Assembly: GCF_019443105.1 (NCBI RefSeq)
Contig: NZ_JAHZIJ010000007.1
Location: 62,001-126,000 of the forward strand
Reading direction: 5' to 3'
DNA length: 64,000 nt
Source of the DNA: Paenibacillus oenotherae
GTDB taxonomy: Bacteria; Bacillota; Bacilli; Paenibacillales; Paenibacillaceae
A model generated the notes under the pieces. That model ran no database searches. It saw only the letters and a list, made by a program, of their open reading frames with translations, and was not told the origin of the DNA. Positions 1 through 8,342 of this stretch are shown here, in pieces; position 1 is the first letter of the stretch; every line of letters begins with the position of its first letter. Made by a program: the position numbers and the translations under genes.

Positions 1-134
1 ATTATGAACCGGAGACAGTTGACCTTGTGCTGGGCGAGCTCGGAATGAAGGATCGCAGCGAAAGCAATGCCCTGCTGATTACCAGAGAAGAGATCGATGA
101 GCAGAAATCCTCAAAGTATGTCTTGCTGAAGTAA
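1..134 (+). CDS. C-terminal end of an unrecognised protein (partial)
   Basis: An open frame enters from the left edge (codons begin at base 3) and ends at TAA 132-134, giving 43 residues ending in SSKYVLLK. The fragment is acidic and charged (EEIDEQK), consistent with a soluble protein end. I do not recognise the family from so short a tail. Its stop codon lies about 11 nt before the first copy of the interspersed repeat. Confidence 0.55.
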   Translation, partial: YEPETVDLVLGELGMKDRSESNALLITREEIDEQKSSKYVLLK

Positions 135-144
135 TTCAGGCAAA

Positions 145-368
145 AACATGCGAAACGGCATTTATTTGCTCGTTTCTGGCCCCATAAAGGTGATATGCCT
201 GCCAGAGTGCAGGTATTTTACCTTCGTTTCCCCTTATCGGACGATTTTCCCCAAAATTCATGCATGATCGCAGGAATTTAACCATTATGGCGTATTGCAG
301 CTGACATTCATGCACATTCGCAGGCTTCTTGCTCCGTCACTCTGCTTTCAAATACTTGGAGAAGAGGG
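145..368 (+). repeat. Interspersed 3'-UTR hairpin repeat, copy 1 (5'-truncated)
   Basis: This copy begins at the ACATGCGAAACGGCAT block and lacks the 5' block seen in copies 2-5. The main hairpin is 187-224 (38 bp, 6-nt loop CAGAGT), followed by two smaller hairpins that share the TGC-N6-GCAGG core (loops ATGATC and ACATTC). It lies between convergent genes, 11 nt after the stop at 134. The opposite-strand frame 136-315 is open (59 codons). Confidence 0.85.
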
Positions 369-379
369 CGTCCATAGAC

Positions 380-3300
380 TCAATCATCATCCCGTCCAGA
401 AGCTTCGAAAGAAACCTTCGTCCCCTCGCCCCACACACTCTCGAACTGCAATCCGCTGCCGTACAGCTGCTGCAGCCGTTTATGAATATTGCGAAGCCCT
501 ATGCTGCTTGTCCAGTCCCCGGTCTGCTCAGAGCCCATCGCCCGCAGCGACTCGACCTGCTCCGGCTTCATGCCCACCCCATCATCGATAACAGATACGT
601 GGACAGTATCATTCCTGTGGCGGATAATCAACCGGATCGTCCCTCCGGACTCCCTCTGCATAATGCCGTGCCTGACCGCATTCTCGACAATCGGCTGAAT
701 GCTGAGCGGTGGGACTAGCCCTTGAATATCCTCATCCCCCTCATACTCATACTCCATACGCAGCCGAGACCCGAACCGGGCCTGCTCCAGCGCAATATAG
801 GATTTCACCAGTCCTAGTTCCTTCTCCAGCGGCACAGTCTGATGAAGATCATTGAAGTTGAAGCTGCTTCGCAAGTAAGAGCTGAGCTCCAGCAGAAGCC
901 CGGTTGCCTTGGCCGGATCAACGGGACAGACAGCGATGATGGTATTCAGCGCATTAAAAAGGAAATGCGGCTTGATCTGGGCTTGCAGGAATGCCATCTC
1001 TGATCGGATCGCGGCTTGTACCGATGTCTGCAGAGCAAGCAGCGTGCGAACCCGCGCCCTAAGCACGCCGCCATCCACCGGTTTACTAAGAAAGTCATTG
1101 GCCCCCGCGCTGAATGCCGCCTGCACATCTTCCGCAAGGCTTCTTGCCGTCAATAGGAGCACGGGCAGCTCCGACAGCAGGTACCTGGTGCGGATATGCC
1201 CGCAGAGCTCCAGTCCCGACATCTCGGGCATCATCCAATCCGCGATAACCAGATCAATCTGAGGGGAGCGCTCCAGTTCCGCCAGAGCGGCCTCCCCGCT
1301 GGATACAGCGATGACGGAGTAGCTCTCAAGCGTAAGCAGATTAATCAGCACCTGCAGATTAACAGCATCGTCATCCACGATCAGAATCGTTTTTCCATTC
1401 GAGGCTCCGGAGAGATGCTCCAGCGGGATGACAGCCGTCTCTGACGCTGATGCAGCCTCCAGCAGAGCGGGCGGTTCTGCCGCTTCCTTGCGGCTCTTCT
1501 GCGGCGCGGTATGTGCAATCGGAAGCGAGAAGCGGAATGTCGATCCGATGCCGACCTCGGATTGTACGCCGATCGAGCCCCCATTAAGCTCCACCAGCTT
1601 CTTCGCAATACTAAGGCCGAGGCCTGTGCCGCTGTATCCGGGATGCACGGCTGCTCCGGATTCGTCGAAGGCCTTGAAAATATCAACGAACCTGCCAGCT
1701 TCAATGCCTATGCCCGTATCCGACACATACACGGTCACGTGATCCCGGCCAATCTCGGCAGAGATCCGGATCTCCCCCTGACGGGTGAACTTGACCGCAT
1801 TGCCAAGCAAATTGTACAGAATCTGCCGCAGCCTGTCCTCATCCGTATCGAGAGGCGGCAGATCATCCGGCCAATGCCGGGTGAACCGGATATCTTTGCG
1901 AATCGCCAAGTACTGGATGACATCCAGCACAGATTGTGCGACGGAAGGCAGATCGACCGCGCCGCGCTGCAGCTGCAATTCTCCGTTGCGAAGCTTCGAG
2001 AAATCCAGAATGTCGTTAATCAGGGAAGATAACTTCTTCCCTGTCGCTGCAATCATAGTCAGCTGCTCCGCTTGAACCGGATTCGGCTTGCCCGCCACAC
2101 CTTCCAGCAGCGATTCTGCAATGTTAACGATACCGTGCAGCGGTGTACGCAGCTCATGCGACGTATTGGCCATGAACTCATCCTTCAGTCCGTCAAGCGT
2201 CAGCAGACGCTTGGACAGCTGCTCCACCTCGCGAAACGATCGGGCGAAGCGTCTGGATACGATCAGCACCTGAATGATGACAAAGACAAACATCTCATAG
2301 GAAACAATGACCTGATTCTCCAGCAGGCCCAGCACATTCATCAGATTGATGCCGATAATAATCAGTATGCTGAGCACGCTCAGCAGCAGGAACACCGCAT
2401 CGTGCGACCGCCGCTGCACACCTTTAACCAGGATGTACATCATGCAGCAGATGAAGGGGAGCGCACTCCCGACAAACAGCAGCAAATAACGGGATACCAT
2501 GAAGGCCGGCATGAATATAACCAGACCGAGCATCAAGACCATCAGCGCATCGGTGAACCGTGCAAAGATCTTCCCGGCAATATTAGGCACAGAGATGTCT
2601 ACATAACGGAACAGATTATAGTAGACCAGCACAGAAGAAATCATCTGCAGCTTCATCATAAAGCCGTAGTCGATCCCCCCAATCACAGCATCCAGCAGCT
2701 TCTCGCCATGTGTCAATGTATAGACAAGCGCTGTGAAGCAGAATAAAGCCAGATAGAGCAGCGACCGCTCCTGCGTTCTAAGCCTGTAGAGCACGAAAAA
2801 AAAGCAGCCGAAGATCAGAAGACCCGCAATCGTTATGTAATCGCCGAATAACGCCGTCTCGCGGTCTGACATAATCGCATATTGATCACCGAACACCAGC
2901 GGATAAATAATGCCTCCGGTGTCGTAGCTGTAATTCGCGACCTGCACAATAATCTCAATCCGGTCGCCGGAGGTGGAGACAAAGCCGACATACGGCACAT
3001 TGCTCTGCTCTCCTTCATGGGCACTCTTCCCCGGCACACCGCTTGATCCGGCCGCCTGGCCATTGATGAAGGTCTGGTTGGCCATGCGGATATTCGTCGT
3101 CCGAATGCCGTAGATGGTCTCCGCATCATGCGCCACTTGAACAACCATTCTGAAGGTGGCATAGCCGAATGATTGTGGCTGGCCATCCGCTGCAATATAC
3201 CGATTCCAAGCCCCCGGCAGGTGAACCAGGCGCGCTCGCTCCGGCGAATCGGGCAATTCTGCAGAGCTGCGGAAATCCTCCGGTGTCAGGAGCTGATTCC

Positions 3301-3490
3301 GGTAGAACTCCCACTCCCCTTCCAACCGGACGGCCCCATCTGCAGCAAAGTCCCAATCTCTCAAATTCATGACGCCGCCCTTAACCTGTGGCTTCTGATC
3401 GATTGACAGCATCGTCTGAATAACAGCATACACGGGCAGTATAACTGCAAGCGTCAATCCTATAATAAGAAGCAGCCGCTGCTTGTTCAT
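380..3490 (-). CDS. Hybrid sensor histidine kinase with two kinase cores (7TMR-DISM / HisKA / REC / LytS type)
   Basis: A membrane sensor kinase of 1036 aa. It has an N-terminal membrane helix, an extracellular jelly-roll-like DISMED2-type domain (about 40-210) and seven membrane helices (about 215-405). These are followed by HisKA with phospho-acceptor His445 (NTSHELRTP), a HATPase domain, a receiver with Asp751 (DLVIADWMMPEMSG), then a second, LytS-type kinase core with His842 (IKPHFLFN) and a second HATPase to the end. ATG 3490 is preferred over GTG 3502 because GGGTGAG sits about 9 nt upstream. A paralogue with the same order lies at 8343-11405. No cognate response regulator is adjacent, so the output is unknown. 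Domain calls are firm; the ligand is not known. Confidence 0.93.
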   Translation of the reverse strand: MNKQRLLLIIGLTLAVILPVYAVIQTMLSIDQKPQVKGGVMNLRDWDFAADGAVRLEGEWEFYRNQLLTPEDFRSSAELPDSPERARLVHLPGAWNRYIAADGQPQSFGYATFRMVVQVAHDAETIYGIRTTNIRMANQTFINGQAAGSSGVPGKSAHEGEQSNVPYVGFVSTSGDRIEIIVQVANYSYDTGGIIYPLVFGDQYAIMSDRETALFGDYITIAGLLIFGCFFFVLYRLRTQERSLLYLALFCFTALVYTLTHGEKLLDAVIGGIDYGFMMKLQMISSVLVYYNLFRYVDISVPNIAGKIFARFTDALMVLMLGLVIFMPAFMVSRYLLLFVGSALPFICCMMYILVKGVQRRSHDAVFLLLSVLSILIIIGINLMNVLGLLENQVIVSYEMFVFVIIQVLIVSRRFARSFREVEQLSKRLLTLDGLKDEFMANTSHELRTPLHGIVNIAESLLEGVAGKPNPVQAEQLTMIAATGKKLSSLINDILDFSKLRNGELQLQRGAVDLPSVAQSVLDVIQYLAIRKDIRFTRHWPDDLPPLDTDEDRLRQILYNLLGNAVKFTRQGEIRISAEIGRDHVTVYVSDTGIGIEAGRFVDIFKAFDESGAAVHPGYSGTGLGLSIAKKLVELNGGSIGVQSEVGIGSTFRFSLPIAHTAPQKSRKEAAEPPALLEAASASETAVIPLEHLSGASNGKTILIVDDDAVNLQVLINLLTLESYSVIAVSSGEAALAELERSPQIDLVIADWMMPEMSGLELCGHIRTRYLLSELPVLLLTARSLAEDVQAAFSAGANDFLSKPVDGGVLRARVRTLLALQTSVQAAIRSEMAFLQAQIKPHFLFNALNTIIAVCPVDPAKATGLLLELSSYLRSSFNFNDLHQTVPLEKELGLVKSYIALEQARFGSRLRMEYEYEGDEDIQGLVPPLSIQPIVENAVRHGIMQRESGGTIRLIIRHRNDTVHVSVIDDGVGMKPEQVESLRAMGSEQTGDWTSSIGLRNIHKRLQQLYGSGLQFESVWGEGTKVSFEASGRDDD

Positions 3491-3711
3491 CGATGCGCTC
3501 ACCCTTAGCTTTATGAGTTGTAATGCTTGTCCGACCTTACAGCCGCTAGCAGATCGAACATTGAAATTGTAACAGCGGCAGGCAACCCATATAATGAAAA
3601 CGAACGGGTATAATAGATGGAATACATGCCGCAGCCCTGCGCTGCAATTGTTCTAATGCGGCAGCCTGAAAGATGGCTGACTGCGATAATAATAGAGGAG
3701 TGGTGCAGATT

Positions 3712-4068
3712 ATGATCAGCAATGTGTTTGTCGCAATAGTCGCTTTGGAGCATGTGTATATTCTGGTGCTGGAGATGTTTCTATGGACTTCGCCGCGAGC
3801 TATGCGCGCTTTTGGCACGGATAAGCTGTTCGCCGAGCAAACCCGGTCTCTCGCTGCCAATCAAGGGCTTTACAACGGATTCCTGGCCGCAGGGCTTGTC
3901 TGGGGACTCCTTCATCCTAACGATGGCACAGGAGATCAGATTCAGTTATTCTTCCTCTGCTGCGTACTCGCAGCCGCGATATACGGGGGCTTATCGGCGA
4001 AGAGATCCATTCTCATTATACAAGGACTGCCTGCATTAGCGGCGTTGTTATTGCTGCTGCTCACCTAG
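3712..4068 (+). CDS. DUF1304 family small membrane protein
   Basis: A 118-residue integral membrane protein with four hydrophobic segments. It carries the family signature ALEHVYILVLEMFLW near the N-terminus and LAANQGLYNGFLAAGL mid-protein, which match the DUF1304 family of unknown function. The start at ATG 3712 follows GAGGAGTGG with suitable spacing; an upstream in-frame ATG at 3673 lacks a ribosome site. It is monocistronic and convergent with the HxlR gene. Confidence 0.85.
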   Translation: MISNVFVAIVALEHVYILVLEMFLWTSPRAMRAFGTDKLFAEQTRSLAANQGLYNGFLAAGLVWGLLHPNDGTGDQIQLFFLCCVLAAAIYGGLSAKRSILIIQGLPALAALLLLLLT

Positions 4069-4131
4069 CAAGCTGCCTTCTACTGGAATGGAGCCGGCCA
4101 TACACAACATGATCCTTCCTGAGCGGTTGTG

Positions 4132-4524
4132 TCAGGACTGTATGACAGCAGCATCCTCCTCAGCCAGATTGTTAAGACTATTATCTTCCAAGACGGCGCT
4201 TTTCGAGCCATATTCTTTAATTATATGATTATCTCCCCACGTACATAGGGAATTCAGGATGAGTCGCAGACTGTCTCCATACTCGCTGAGCTGGTATTCA
4301 ACCTTTGGCGGAACCTGATTATAGACAATCCGGTTGACGATGCCGTCCTTCTCCAATTCCCTCAGCTGCTGGGTCAACATTTTCTGGGTAATTCCGGGCA
4401 TAATACGTTTCAGATCACTCGTTCGTTTTTTGCCGTGCATGAGGTGGCATAGAATGACGCATTTCCATTTGCCGCCGATGACCTCCAAGGTTGCTTCCAC
4501 CGAAATATTGTACTTCTTTTTCAT
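4132..4524 (-). CDS. HxlR family winged-helix transcriptional regulator
   Basis: A 130-residue DNA-binding protein with the HxlR core: GGKWKCVILCHL, the recognition region PGITQKMLTQQLREL and the wing PPKVEYQLSEYG. Several HxlR members (YodB, CatR, HypR) sense electrophiles through cysteines; here two cysteines lie in WKCVILC, but an N-terminal sensing Cys is not obvious. ATG 4524 follows AAGGAG. It is divergent from the MFS/aldo-keto reductase operon, and two TACT-N4-AGTR palindromes lie between them, so it probably represses itself and that operon. Confidence 0.9.
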   Translation of the reverse strand: MKKKYNISVEATLEVIGGKWKCVILCHLMHGKKRTSDLKRIMPGITQKMLTQQLRELEKDGIVNRIVYNQVPPKVEYQLSEYGDSLRLILNSLCTWGDNHIIKEYGSKSAVLEDNSLNNLAEEDAAVIQS

Positions 4525-4572
4525 TGCTGTCTGCTCCTTCCGAATGCCATTCCTTGCTGCGTACTGCAATAT

Positions 4573-4607
4573 TAGGTACTTTTTAGTGCCTACGTTACTT
4601 CAAAGTA
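4573..4607. promoter_or_regulatory. Two HxlR-type operators in the divergent promoter
   Basis: The 20-bp imperfect palindrome TAGGTACTTTTTAGTGCCTA (4573-4592) and the perfect palindrome TACTTCAAAGTA (4596-4607) share TACT-N4-AGTR. Their centres are 19 bp apart, close to two helical turns. The pattern resembles the known YodB box (TACT...AGTA). Assignment to the adjacent HxlR protein is inference. Confidence 0.6.
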
Positions 4608-4684
4608 CGTACTGTTCGTTGCGGTTATTGGAGCCTATAATAACATTTGCCGGCCGGAGATTCCATACTGGAGGAGGAAAGCAA

Positions 4685-5911
4685 ATGGGATTAGATAAAA
4701 AAAGAAGTACGCTGGCGCTATTAGCTTTAGCCATAAGCGCCTTCGCTATTGGGACAACGGAGTTCATCAGCGTAGGATTGCTTCCCCTCATTGCTGAGGA
4801 CTTGCACATATCGGTTACGACTGCGGGCTTGACGGTCACCTTGTACGCGCTTGGAGTCATGCTCGGCGCCCCTATTCTGACCTCGGTTACCGCCAAAGTG
4901 CCCCGCAAAACGCTGCTGCTCGGAATTATGGCCGTATTCATCATTGGCAATGGCCTTGCCGCCGCAGCGAACGGGATTGGCCTGCTGCTCGCTGCCCGTG
5001 TCATCTCCTCGTTCGCCCACGGCATATTCATGTCGATCGGCTCGACACTGGCAGCCGATCTCGTGCCGGAGAACCGTAGAGCCAGCGCAATCGCGATCAT
5101 GTTCTCCGGCCTGACCATAGCGACCGTAACGGGAGTGCCGATTGGCACGCTGGTTGGTCAACATCTAGGCTGGCGCACTGCTTTTATTGCCATCGCAGCC
5201 ATCGGGATTGTCGCGCTTATTGCCAACGGAGTGCTTGTCCCGGCCGGATTGCGCAAGGGGGCTTCCACTACCGTTCGCAACCAGCTTAAAGTCATTGCGA
5301 ATGGGCGGCTGCTGCTGGCATTCGCCATAACCGCTCTGGGGTATGGAGGAACCTTCGTCGTTTTTACTTATTTATCTCCGCTGCTTCATGATATAACCGG
5401 GTTCCCGGAGAAGACGATAGCTGCTATCCTGCTCTTCTATGGCATCGCGATTGCGATCGGCAACACAATCGGCGGAAAAGCCGCTAACCGCAAGCCTATC
5501 GCCGCATTATTCTATATGTTTGCGATACAGTCGGTCGTACTGCTGCTCTTGACGTTCACCGCCCCGTATAAAATAGCCGGTCTCGTTACAATCCTTATTA
5601 TGGGCTTGTTCGCATTCATGAATGTACCCGGACTGCAGGTATATGTCGTTACGCTTGCAGAGCGTTATACGCCCCAATCGGTGGATGTCGCCTCTGCGCT
5701 CAACATTGCCGCCTTCAACGGCGGCATCGCCATTGGCGCTTACCTGGGCGGCATGATCGCAGATTCAATCGGGCTCATTCATACCCCTTGGATCGGCGCA
5801 TTGATGGTTCTCGGAGCCGTATTGTTGACCGGCTGGAGCCGGGCGCTGGACAATAAAGAAGAGACTGCCGGAACGACTACTAAATCAATTCAGGAGGCTT
5901 ATCAATCATGA
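4685..5911 (+). CDS. DHA1-type MFS efflux transporter (AraJ/YdhP-like)
   Basis: A 408-residue, 12-helix major facilitator protein. It opens with LALLALAISAFAIGTTEF and continues GLLPLIAEDL, typical of the sugar-efflux/arabinose-polymer type DHA1 branch (AraJ, YdhP, PbuE-like). The motif A-like loop PRKTLLLG lies between TM2 and TM3. ATG 4685 follows GGAGGAGG. The last codons overlap the next gene by 4 nt (ATGA), so the two are translationally coupled. The substrate is unknown; an electrophile or antibiotic is plausible given the HxlR neighbour. Confidence 0.88.
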   Translation: MGLDKKRSTLALLALAISAFAIGTTEFISVGLLPLIAEDLHISVTTAGLTVTLYALGVMLGAPILTSVTAKVPRKTLLLGIMAVFIIGNGLAAAANGIGLLLAARVISSFAHGIFMSIGSTLAADLVPENRRASAIAIMFSGLTIATVTGVPIGTLVGQHLGWRTAFIAIAAIGIVALIANGVLVPAGLRKGASTTVRNQLKVIANGRLLLAFAITALGYGGTFVVFTYLSPLLHDITGFPEKTIAAILLFYGIAIAIGNTIGGKAANRKPIAALFYMFAIQSVVLLLLTFTAPYKIAGLVTILIMGLFAFMNVPGLQVYVVTLAERYTPQSVDVASALNIAAFNGGIAIGAYLGGMIADSIGLIHTPWIGALMVLGAVLLTGWSRALDNKEETAGTTTKSIQEAYQS

Positions 5912-6750
5912 CGAATCATCTTCAATCTACAGTAAAGCTGAACAACGGCATGGCAATGCCATGGCTGGGACTCGGTGTCTTCAAGGTAGAGGAAGGCGCA
6001 GAGCTGGTGAACGCTGTGAAGACAGCGATCAAGCAGGGCTATCGCAGCATTGATACGGCAGCTATCTATGGCAATGAGCAAGGTGTCGGACAAGGAATAC
6101 GCGAAGCGCTCCAAGAAACAGGGCTTGCCAGAGAACAGCTCTTCATCACATCCAAGGTATGGAACTCGGAGCTTGGCTACGAGTCCACGCTCGCCGCTTA
6201 CGAAGCAAGCTTGCAGAAGCTCGGTTTAGACTATCTGGATCTATATCTCATTCATTGGCCGGTCAAAGGCAAGTATAAAGAGGCATGGCGCGCATTGGAG
6301 AAGCTCTATGCGGACGGCAAGGTGAAATCCATCGGGGTGAGCAACTTCCAGATTCACCATCTCGAAGACTTAATGCAGGATGCCAAGGTAAAGCCCGTCG
6401 TGAACCAGGTTGAATTCCATCCCCGCCTGACTCAGCAGGAGCTGCGTGCATACTGCAAGGAGCAGGATATCCAGCTGGAAGCATGGTCTCCGCTTATGCA
6501 GGGCCAGCTGCTGGACGAGCCGCTCCTGCAGGAGATTGCAGCCAAGCATAGCAAATCAATCGCTCAGATCATTCTGCGCTGGGATCTGCAGCATGGGGTC
6601 ATTACGATTCCCAAATCTACCAAAGAGCATCGGATCAGCGAGAACGCGGATGTGTTCGATTTTGAGCTGACGAGCGAAGAGATCGCCCGAATTGATGGCC
6701 TGAATCAGAATCTGCGGGTCGGTCCCGATCCCGACAACTTTGATTTCTAA
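5908..6750 (+). CDS. Aldo/keto reductase (YvgN/YtbE-like)
   Basis: A 280-residue cytosolic NADPH-dependent carbonyl reductase with a TIM-barrel fold. The catalytic tetrad is visible as Asp49, Tyr54, Lys83 and His116 (SIDTAAIYGNE, ITSKVWN, LIHWP). The C-terminal cofactor motif IPKSTKEHRISEN is intact. Bacillus relatives (YvgN, YtbE) reduce methylglyoxal and other aldehydes. It overlaps the MFS gene by ATGA and shares its ribosome site region GGAGG, so it is co-transcribed under the HxlR operators. The set suggests an aldehyde/electrophile detoxification operon. Confidence 0.93.
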   Translation: MTNHLQSTVKLNNGMAMPWLGLGVFKVEEGAELVNAVKTAIKQGYRSIDTAAIYGNEQGVGQGIREALQETGLAREQLFITSKVWNSELGYESTLAAYEASLQKLGLDYLDLYLIHWPVKGKYKEAWRALEKLYADGKVKSIGVSNFQIHHLEDLMQDAKVKPVVNQVEFHPRLTQQELRAYCKEQDIQLEAWSPLMQGQLLDEPLLQEIAAKHSKSIAQIILRWDLQHGVITIPKSTKEHRISENADVFDFELTSEEIARIDGLNQNLRVGPDPDNFDF

Positions 6751-6874
6751 TAACGGCAAAGGGCCCCGAGCTTGAGCTTGCGCATCGTACAAATGAGCAA
6801 TCCGTAAGAAACTCCGGCCTGGGCGAGCTGCTATACTCAGGATGACAATATCCCCAGCAGTGAAAGGAAGATGA

Positions 6875-7285
6875 ATGATGGCAAAGCACGTTTCGTACAT
6901 CATGTCGGAGAATGCAATCGAACAGGCTGAATTTTATGTCCAGGCGCTTGGCGGGGAGATCCAGTCCGTAATGACCTATGGCCAGCTGCCGGATGGGGCG
7001 GCCAATGAAGAGATCAAGGATAAGGCGCTGCACTTGAGTCTGATCGCCGGAGGGGTTGCTTTCTACATGTGCGATTCCTTCCATCCGCTTAACCAAGGGA
7101 ACGCCATTCATCAATGTCTCGAGTTCGCAACAGAAGCCGAAGCCCATGAGGCCTTCGACAAGCTTGCGGAGGGCGGGACAGTAAAGCATCCGCTGACCCA
7201 GGAATTCTGGGGATCCCTGTTCGGCCAGATCGAAGACAAATACGGCGTATTATGGATGATCACGACAGAGTCGGAGACAGAGTGA
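6875..7285 (+). CDS. VOC family protein, PhnB-like
   Basis: A 136-residue protein of the PhnB/glyoxalase fold, with paired beta-alpha-beta-beta-beta modules. Characteristic pieces are AIEQAEFYVQALGGEI near the N-terminus and FWGSLFGQIEDKYGVLWMI at the C-terminus. The activity is unknown for this subgroup. Start codons at 6875 and 6878 are both possible behind GAAAGGAAG. It lies 124 nt after the aldo-keto reductase and ends before a large inverted repeat that probably terminates transcription. Confidence 0.85.
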   Translation: MMAKHVSYIMSENAIEQAEFYVQALGGEIQSVMTYGQLPDGAANEEIKDKALHLSLIAGGVAFYMCDSFHPLNQGNAIHQCLEFATEAEAHEAFDKLAEGGTVKHPLTQEFWGSLFGQIEDKYGVLWMITTESETE

Positions 7286-7301
7286 AATTTTGATCCACCC
7301 G

Positions 7302-7366
7302 ATTCCCCGCACTAAGGATGCATTGCTCCAGAGATGGACGATCCTGTTGTGCGGGGAATTTCTTTT
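7302..7366 (+). terminator. Long inverted-repeat terminator
   Basis: The arms ATTCCCCGCAC and GTGCGGGGAAT are perfect complements, with an inner AGGAT/ATCCT stem in the loop, followed by TTCTTTT. It lies 17 nt after the VOC stop codon, between convergent genes. Confidence 0.65.
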
Positions 7367-7429
7367 GCCATAGGCGATGATTGCTCACGAACAGCCTTCC
7401 CCTCATGATCAAAGCTATCCGTCCCTCTA

Positions 7430-8302
7430 TTAGTAAATTTCCCGAGCATCCTTAGGCAACCTTCGTACATGACTCAGATGGGCTCTGACCCGCTTATCAT
7501 CCTCAAAGGAGTATTCATACTGAAAATGATCAGCGACATAGAGAGCTATTCTCCGGAACAGATCACACATTAGGAAGAGCGAGTCCCATATCCGCTCATA
7601 ATCCGCAGCCGGATAGGTAGCCAGAAATTGATCCCACTCGTCTTGACCGAGGTAATCCTTCATATGCTTTCCGAACTTGCCCGCACTCAGGGCAAAGTCC
7701 GTCCTGATTCCGATATGCCATTCCATCATTTGTATAAGCGCGTTCCGGTTCACCTGCTCGTACATGAACATCGCATAGGTCAGCTCTTCGCGCCACAGAC
7801 CTTTGCTAATATTCATGCTGATCCACCAAAATTCATTGCAAATATCCTGGAATTGCTGCTCCGAGGGTATTCCAATATGGTAATCCCTATCGGTTGCGGG
7901 AGGCAGCACGCCTAACAAGCCGTCTTTATCAGCCAGCACCACGCTCAGGCTATCGGGCTTCATCAGTTCGTCCTTCTTCTCCACAGGAATCAGGGTAAGA
8001 TCCATGCGATTCCCGTCCGTGAACTGCATGAGATAAATAAAATGTCCGCGGCCATCCGGCGCCGGCAGCACCTTCGCCTCTGGCATCTGCATCATGATTC
8101 TCTCGCCGAATCTGTCTACCCAGCTGTGATCACTGGTAAAGGAGCTCATGTCCCGCACAAAATATACAATGTCATAGTCTTGAAAAATATCCTTCTTGAC
8201 GCAAGGATTGACACGCGACCCGTTCATGACGGCAGCACGTATCCTCTCGTCGTTATTGGCCGTGTTCAGGATAAGATGCATCATTTCATCTTCACTGCGC
8301 AT
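7430..8302 (-). CDS. Aminoglycoside 6-adenylyltransferase-like protein (AadK/ANT(6) family)
   Basis: A 290-residue nucleotidyltransferase. The N-terminal fold carries GSR (near residue 28), the metal-binding DYDIVYFV motif and a later DLTLIP acidic strand, followed by the helical ANT(6) C-terminal domain with EFWWISMNISKGLWREEL. In Bacillus, AadK adenylylates streptomycin at position 6. Family membership is clear; whether this copy confers resistance cannot be told from sequence. It is monocistronic, directly downstream of the second hybrid kinase. Confidence 0.92.
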   Translation of the reverse strand: MRSEDEMMHLILNTANNDERIRAAVMNGSRVNPCVKKDIFQDYDIVYFVRDMSSFTSDHSWVDRFGERIMMQMPEAKVLPAPDGRGHFIYLMQFTDGNRMDLTLIPVEKKDELMKPDSLSVVLADKDGLLGVLPPATDRDYHIGIPSEQQFQDICNEFWWISMNISKGLWREELTYAMFMYEQVNRNALIQMMEWHIGIRTDFALSAGKFGKHMKDYLGQDEWDQFLATYPAADYERIWDSLFLMCDLFRRIALYVADHFQYEYSFEDDKRVRAHLSHVRRLPKDAREIY

Positions 8303-8342
8303 TATTAATTACCTCGCAATCGGATCATGACAGGTTCGGCCG

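Noticed and set aside
4334-4684. Long N-terminal extension of the MFS transporter
   Set aside because: The frame is open upstream, but it overlaps the HxlR gene in antisense and the operator region; ATG 4685 has GGAGGAGG.
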